Source: Latrodectus hesperus
Taxonomy: Eukaryota > Arthropoda > Arachnida > Araneae > Theridiidae
Direction: 5' to 3'
Length of the DNA: 64,000 nucleotides
Assembly (NCBI GenBank): GCA_037975125.1
Contig: CM075858.1
Location: forward strand, 67,556,140 to 67,620,139
Below, in pieces: positions 57,670 to 64,000 of the stretch; position 1 is the first letter of the stretch, and the number at the start of each line of letters is the position of its first letter. The notes beneath the pieces were generated by a model. It saw nothing but the letters and a program-made list of their open reading frames with translations, did not search any database and was not told the DNA's origin. The position numbers were made by a program, and so were the translations under genes.

Positions 57670-59302
57670 GTAAGCATTACCACAAATAGCAATCATTCGT
57701 GCCTCAAATAAGTAGAAAATATTTCAGAGAGTAATTTACAGAAATCTTCGTACTTATGTATTATCCCGTCGAAAATTTTTCAAGAAAAAGATGTGTCGCC
57801 AAAAGTTGGGATATAGCGCCAAATGTTGCAGTTTAATGACCGCACTCACGTTTTATATTTTTTACTATACATCTAGGTTTACCTTTTATACTCTTTATTT
57901 TTAATGTATACGAGTTTTTAAATTTATGACTAAAAAACTGGAATATGAATAAAAATAAATTTTTTATTTTATCCATTTGCTTCAGCTTTAATGAAGATAG
58001 CATACCTATATTATTTTGTGTCTCCCCTCTTGTTATTTTTTTAAGATTATAATTTGCTGCATTTGACGACATATTTTTTTGGCAAAAATGGTCGATGAGA
58101 TAACACATAAATATCGAAAGTTCCATTCTTTCTTAAATGTGTGGGTGGCATCATAATACGAAGATTTCTTCGTTTATTGAAAAGGGTAGGACCAAAAGCT
58201 AAATGCTTATAGATTGTTTTACATAATAGGTTATGTATTTTAGACAATTATCATTGCTTTATTTTGAAACGATTGTGTTAAGATATATTTAATTACGTGT
58301 AATTAATTATTATTTGTAAATTTTATTAATATAAAATTGAATCCTAATTAATGCAATAGAATAGAGAAATACGATTAAATGATTATCATTTCTCACAAAA
58401 AGCATTCGATTGAAACGAGTTTCATATTTGCAGGACAACCAGCATTTCCGATTAAAATTAAATTTAAAAAAATACATAATGGTTATGAACATGAAAAAAT
58501 TGGAAAAATTGTCGCGATAAACAAAAAAATGTTTTACTTTTTTATCACTCCGACCAACTGGTTGCGGAACGACTTGTTTTTTTGGACTATAGTTCAACAG
58601 TGTATAAGTTAATAACTAACTTAGGAGTGTATGTGTAGAATAATTTGCAAAACTTTTAGAGTTAAATTATTTGTCGAATGTCTGCAAAAAAGTGACCATA
58701 ATGTGACAATCAGACTAAGTCTTTTAAATTTTATTTTTTAATTAATTTTATTAATTAAAAGTGAAAAATTTTTAAATTTTAGATACTTCATGGAAATTTT
58801 GATGCGATAAACGATTTGCCAGCAATAAAATTTTGAAAAAGGATAATTATTTAAATTTTTAAGCAAAAATATATCATTACTAATTATAAAACAATTTTGT
58901 TTCAAAAGGAAATAACTTTCTTTAATTATATTTTACATGAAGGTTTACGTTTTTACATTGATATGATGCTTATAAATTGTGAAATCAAAACTACGTACTT
59001 ATACCTGGATATATCAAAGGCGATTACTTTTGCAAGCAAACTACGAAAATTTTTTTTCATTTGAATTATTTTCTGTGAATTATTAAATATTTAACTTTTT
59101 GTAACCTAAATAAAAAAAAATTACGTATTCTGGATACCTTAATAAAAACTTTAAAAAAATAGTCTCCCCTCACAAACAATTAATAAACAAATGAATATGA
59201 TACTGAAAAACGAAAGTATGAATAATTTGTGCATTGATCACTGATTTCTATTCTGAAATTCTTACTTGCAATCTTCAAAATTTATTTGCATAAAATTATA
59301 AT

Positions 59303-59468
<166 letters not shown>

Positions 59469-60249
59469 ACATTAGGATTGTAATTAATATCTTTATTATA
59501 GAAAAAATTAAAAGTTACAGTAGTAGTTTAGATTCTTGGAAATGTATGGTTGATTATAATTAATTACTATTCCTCAACATTTATTCATATTTATTGGAAT
59601 GAAATGCATATATATTAAACATTCCAGAAGTATTCATATCGTGTTGTTTAATATGTTTAATTTATATTTCAATCTAAAGAATTATTTCGAACAATTGTTA
59701 CTTTAACAGTAACCTCTTGCAGTACGAGTCCTTTAGTCACTGCTATTTATTTGCATTATATGCGGCAACAAATTGATTTAAATCTCAGATTGAACTTAAC
59801 AATTCAAACGTTATTAATAATGATAATAACCCTGCTACAGAAGATTATTTCTTTTCATAAAAATTAATGGTTAGCTTATTTGTCTGAATTGATGAACTCA
59901 ATAATTTTATGAAAATGCCAGGCAATCTTAAAAATTACTCGAATGCTAATTTTTTTAAAATAAAGTTCAGATTTGTGTATATGTGCTATTAAAGTTGTTT
60001 CTTTTACTGAGTGAGAATTATATAATTACTTTAAAAAAACGTAGTTCATCTACAAATTGCATATTTTTATCACTGAATTTTAAGTACAAAAGGTAAATAA
60101 AATTCAAATTAAATCTCAGGTTAACAACTAAACGAAACCAAACGCTCCGTTAAGAAAACTTCATATGTCAGAAGCATTTTATGACTCTTCAGTTTGTGAT
60201 GATGAAAAAAAAATGTTGATTTATTTTACGACTTTAAAAACTTGGATTA

Positions 60250-60900
60250 TTCATACTTTCTCCCTCCACTTGACTAAAAAAGAAGGGAAAGGATGATGGG
60301 CGAGTAAGAAAAAAAATCAAAACGACTGCGCACCCAAATTGACAAGAGAACCCAAATAACTAGTTCACTCGAAATTTCAAAACAAATTTCCCATGGTCTA
60401 TAAGAAAGAGAAACAAGAAGTATTCTTTCATTTTCAACTTTGGGTTTCGCTATTCACACTCATTCTCAAATCCAGCTCAAATTGAAGCCAAGATTTGATC
60501 TTTCCGGGGCTAATCTGGATGAATGCCCTCCCCCCAAAAAGCAGGGGCTTCCTGGAGAAGAAGCAGATAACAAGGGGCTGCGGGGCCTCATTAAAAGGAA
60601 AGTACACAAAATGAAAACTCGTGTGAAAAGCTCTTCATCAGGCTTGGCATGAGATCGCTGCCATCAACCGCCTCGTAAACTCCTTCACGACCGCCTTTTA
60701 CGACCCATCGTAAAAGACGCGCCCTTTCTATCGCCTCCCCTTATATAAAAAGCCACCTCCACATTTGGCGATACAGCCACCGCAACTTGACACCAAGAAT
60801 TCCGAAACTTCGCGCGAAATTAAATTACGAGCAACAACATTCACTTTGCGCTGCCTTTCTAACTTGCTTCATACAGAGGTCTGTCTGGTTGGATTGGCTT
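60250..60900 (+). promoter_or_regulatory. GC-enriched island with TATA-like box and hairpin
   Basis: CTTTTACGA-CCCA-TCGTAAAAG forms a 9-bp hairpin at 60695-60716, and TATATAAAAAG follows at 60742-60752 within otherwise GC-rich sequence. The arrangement could be a promoter, but no gene follows that I can recognise. Confidence 0.3.
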
Positions 60901-62389
60901 ACATTGAAAACAAACAGCAGCATTTATTTTAATAACATTGGGAAATTTTCTCCAAGTGAAATTTGTTGATAAAATTTTTGTGAATGCAGTTCTGATCTTT
61001 TTGGAATATATTATTCATTCATATCAAGGAAATTCGTAAAATTCCAACTGTAAAAATAAGAGTAAAGAAAATCATTTGAATATATAGAATTCTCATCGTT
61101 GAGCGCATATCATAGCAACTGTCAAGGTGGGCCTTAAAAAATTTCTAAAAAAGCCCTAAAGAAATGAAAAGAATTATTTATTTCAAAAGTGTACCTTTAT
61201 TTAGGGTTTTCTATGATCTAAAGATAGGATTTCGCTTTTTGAATTTCAAAAGGTTTTATGTTCTATTCTAGTCACTAGGATCAACAATGGTTTTTTGGGT
61301 TTTATGGCGCAAAGTCCAAGAATGGATATGCCATGCCAGGATCAACACCTCAAAATGGATGTTGCATAATTGCTTTCTGCTCTGAGATAGAAGTTTCCCT
61401 GGTTTTCTCCTTTGTAACTCCTGAATCTGACCTACTTGTAATAAAACATTCTCTCGAATGTTTAAATGACTTGTAATATCTGTACATTGTTGTGCAATAT
61501 CATTTACTATGGAAGTATCATGTATGCATTAAAAGTCATTCCTAGTAAGTTTAAATGATTATAAATTAGACAATACAAATTTGCGTGTGTTTGTGTGCTG
61601 TATTTTTATTATCCGTGAGAGTTATTTGCTGCATTTTCATACCTGGAACATGTATAGTAGGAAATTCAATCTTATATATACTATGTATATATATTTTAAA
61701 TTATTCTGGTATCTTTTACACAAAGTTATTCTCCAAATATCTCACTTATATTCGAATTAATTTTTGATAGATTATGATTGTTTTAAAACTTAAAAGATTA
61801 AAGTTTCAAAAAAGTTATCTAGTAGATCTCATTCTTAAGCTATTCGTTTTATTTATTTTGATTATTTTGTATTTCATACCAGTAATTTAATAAATACTGT
61901 CAGGTGTGTTTGTCAATTTATACTACTTGAGAAATTTAAATTATATTTAATTTTTCATCTATACCGAATTATTATGTATGCATTTAACTTAAATTTAGAT
62001 ATCATTTTAATGTATTAATAAAACTTAAATCATCGATGAAGGTTTCATACGCAACACTATCCAATATCAATTTGTTTTGCATTTACCAAAATTTCAAGTT
62101 ATAAAACGTGCAGGGTATTTTGCTTTCTTAAATTGTTTTAAATGAAACTAATTTGCTTTTTCTTCTAAAAGAGCAATAAATACTATCATAATTTTCTTTA
62201 TTGATGTTTATAATTAATTTAATGCAAGTAACTGTGAAACCAAAGTGAGTTTTTTTTGTATTGTTTCAATTTGCATTTATAACTTAAATTGCGTAATTTA
62301 CTTAAAATTTGTGAAATAATTATTTATTTTATAACGTCCATATATATTTATTGAATATCACCGGTAGTAAAAAAATATTTTTTAAAGAT

Positions 62390-62730
62390 GCACAGCCAAA
62401 AAAGTGACAAGTCGTCTTTGGCGACAGCATGCAAAATGGTGATGGACAAAAAGAGCAACCCTTGAGTAGCAGTGAGGAAATGTACCTTATTAAAATATTT
62501 CCTCTCTTTTCTCATTTTCCGTTTCTTCTTCTTCCGAAAGCAACTAAATAGTATCTATTTACTCCCACCATCCCACTCCCGGATCTCCGGAAATTTCCGG
62601 ATACCAGAGCATCCAAAGAGCAAAGATCTCGAAATTATGCTAATGAGCACCTTTCGCACTTCGTTGGCGATCGGCCTTATGAAAAGGAAAGAGGTGTTGC
62701 AGCAAATCGGGTAGCAAACACGTCGCGCAA
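62390..62730. other. Mixed-composition block in last dac intron
   Basis: CCCACTCCCGGATCTCCGG and GGAAATTTCCGG near 62570-62600. An 80-codon frame shows no motif. Function unknown. Confidence 0.25.
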
Positions 62731-63038
62731 TGCGAAAGAAGTCGGGAAATTAATCTTTTTTTTTTCTGTCACCAGTTTCTATTTCCTGTCATTATATTTT
62801 TTTCCTAAAATATAAATAAAAAATGAAATATTTAATATATAAATGTATTCTATGTGTGTTTCATTCTATTTACCACTATAATTTTCCCATGAACAAAAAT
62901 GTTCATTATGTTTCTTAACGAAAATGTCTTTTGTTTTTAGATTTATTTTGCACAAAATATAAATAATGATTAATAGATCTGTATAAGTTGACGCATGTTT
63001 ATAATGTTATAGCTACCAATTCATTTAAGGGAATAATA

Positions 63039-63044
<6 letters not shown>

Positions 63045-63084
<40 letters not shown>
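63045..63084. repeat. (TA)n microsatellite
   Basis: About 20 TA units. Confidence 0.95.
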
Positions 63085-63086
<2 letters not shown>

Positions 63087-63424
63087 ATTCATAATTATAA
63101 TTTACTGATTTATAAATAATTTAATGGAAATAAATTTAAATTTACTTATAATATAAAAATGGGGTTGTTTTTCTCTATATTTTGCATTTGTACAATGATT
63201 ATATATATTCTGAATAGACTTCAACAGGAATTTGGTTATTTCAAATTTATACATATATATAAATTGAATTTTAAAAGAAAAACAAAGCTTATTTGAGCTA
63301 TTTCAGCTTGATTGTTATTTAAATTATTCTGAAAACAGTTTTTATCAAAAGTGATTAATCCTTTAGACGATGTTTAACAACCTTAGAGGTCAGCTCAATA
63401 ATCATTGAATTTTGAAAGATATTT

Positions 63425-63625
63425 TAACTGTAGCAGCACACACTTCTCCATGGACTATATTGAAATATAGCAAAATATGAAGCTCATAATTTAGAAAATT
63501 CCCAAACAGCCACTCTGAATGCAGATGGCAACTTTCATCTCCCATTCTTCAACCATGTCTGAAATCGAACTTGTGACCACATACACTCTGATAAACACTG
63601 TTCTATCATTAGAGGTGCAATGTGG
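63425..63625 (-). mobile_element. tRNA-like SINE copy
   Basis: On the - strand, CTCTAATGATAGAACAGTG, TTATCAGAGTGTATGTGGTC and AAGTTCGATTTC in A-box to B-box order. AAATTCCCAAACAGCC in the body matches AAATTCCCAACTGG of the 38365 copy. Confidence 0.55.
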
Positions 63626-64000
63626 AATCTATCATTGTGATAAAGTTAGCTACATTTCTTCTTCGTATTCACTTCAATTTAATTACTGATATTAATATAA
63701 GTTCAACTAGCTTTCATTCAGCAAAAGTTAAAAACTGAAATATTTTAAAACATCGACTGAGATAAACGGATCACTGAAGTCTTATAAATTTCAATTACAA
63801 CATTTTTGAGTGATGAAGGAAGAAATTATCTCTACAACTGTATACCCGAAAATTGATGCATAATAGATTAAATTTGATGTGATCTGTACAATTTGCTCCT
63901 TTGTTATTAGTGTGGAAGTTGTAAAACATTGATTAAATTCGATATATGTTTAGGATTAGAATCAAGTGATTAAATGTGATTGAAAGTTAACTAAATACCT

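Noticed and set aside
61280..61440. Possible dispersed repeat (GGGTTTTATGGCGCAAAGTC)
   Set aside because: It looks repeat-like, but I found no second copy in the window and cannot name a family.

Overview
This 64 kb window is a single-gene stretch of an AT-rich animal genome. It carries five consecutive internal exons of a dachshund (dac/DACH) transcriptional co-regulator on the + strand, separated by very long introns. The exons are 7080-7210, 17106-17331, 52633-52718, 56415-56591 and 57454-57669. All five have AG/GT borders, every intron phase matches, and together they give an open frame of about 278 residues. The frame begins with the SRPGRPPKR motif that follows the DACH-N (SKI/SNO-like) domain. 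It ends inside the conserved C-terminal DACH motif (SSIETLLRNIQGLLKVA). The exons for the DACH-N domain (left) and for the end of the coiled coil and the stop codon (right) lie outside the window.

The organism is most likely an arthropod, probably a spider. This is an inference from the AT-rich introns of up to 35 kb, the dac sequence, the dense tRNA-derived SINE-like repeats, a non-LTR retroelement 3' end of a type I associate with orb-weaver genomes, and large (TA)n/(CA)n arrays. Spiders commonly have two dac paralogs, and I cannot say which one this is.

Layout: 1-7079 is the end of an upstream intron. 7211-17105 is intron 1 of the window; it holds GC-enriched islands and, on the - strand, an isolated exon-like copy of the PAS domain of an EAG (ether-a-go-go) potassium channel, broken by an in-frame TAA. 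17332-52632 is a 35 kb intron with many short repeats, several GC-enriched islands that could be dac enhancers, a retroelement insertion with a 10-bp target-site duplication, a CTCF-like motif and a 60-bp minisatellite with trimer higher-order structure. 52719-56414, 56592-57453 and 57670-64000 are the remaining introns.

I see no second intact protein gene, no canonical tRNA or rRNA, no CRISPR array and no defence-like system. Most other open frames are dinucleotide-repeat translations or chance frames. The observations most worth following up are the eag pseudo-exon with a perfect 16-bp inverted repeat at its edge, the small dac exon bracketed by direct repeats, the minisatellite, and a 70-nt miRNA-shaped hairpin.
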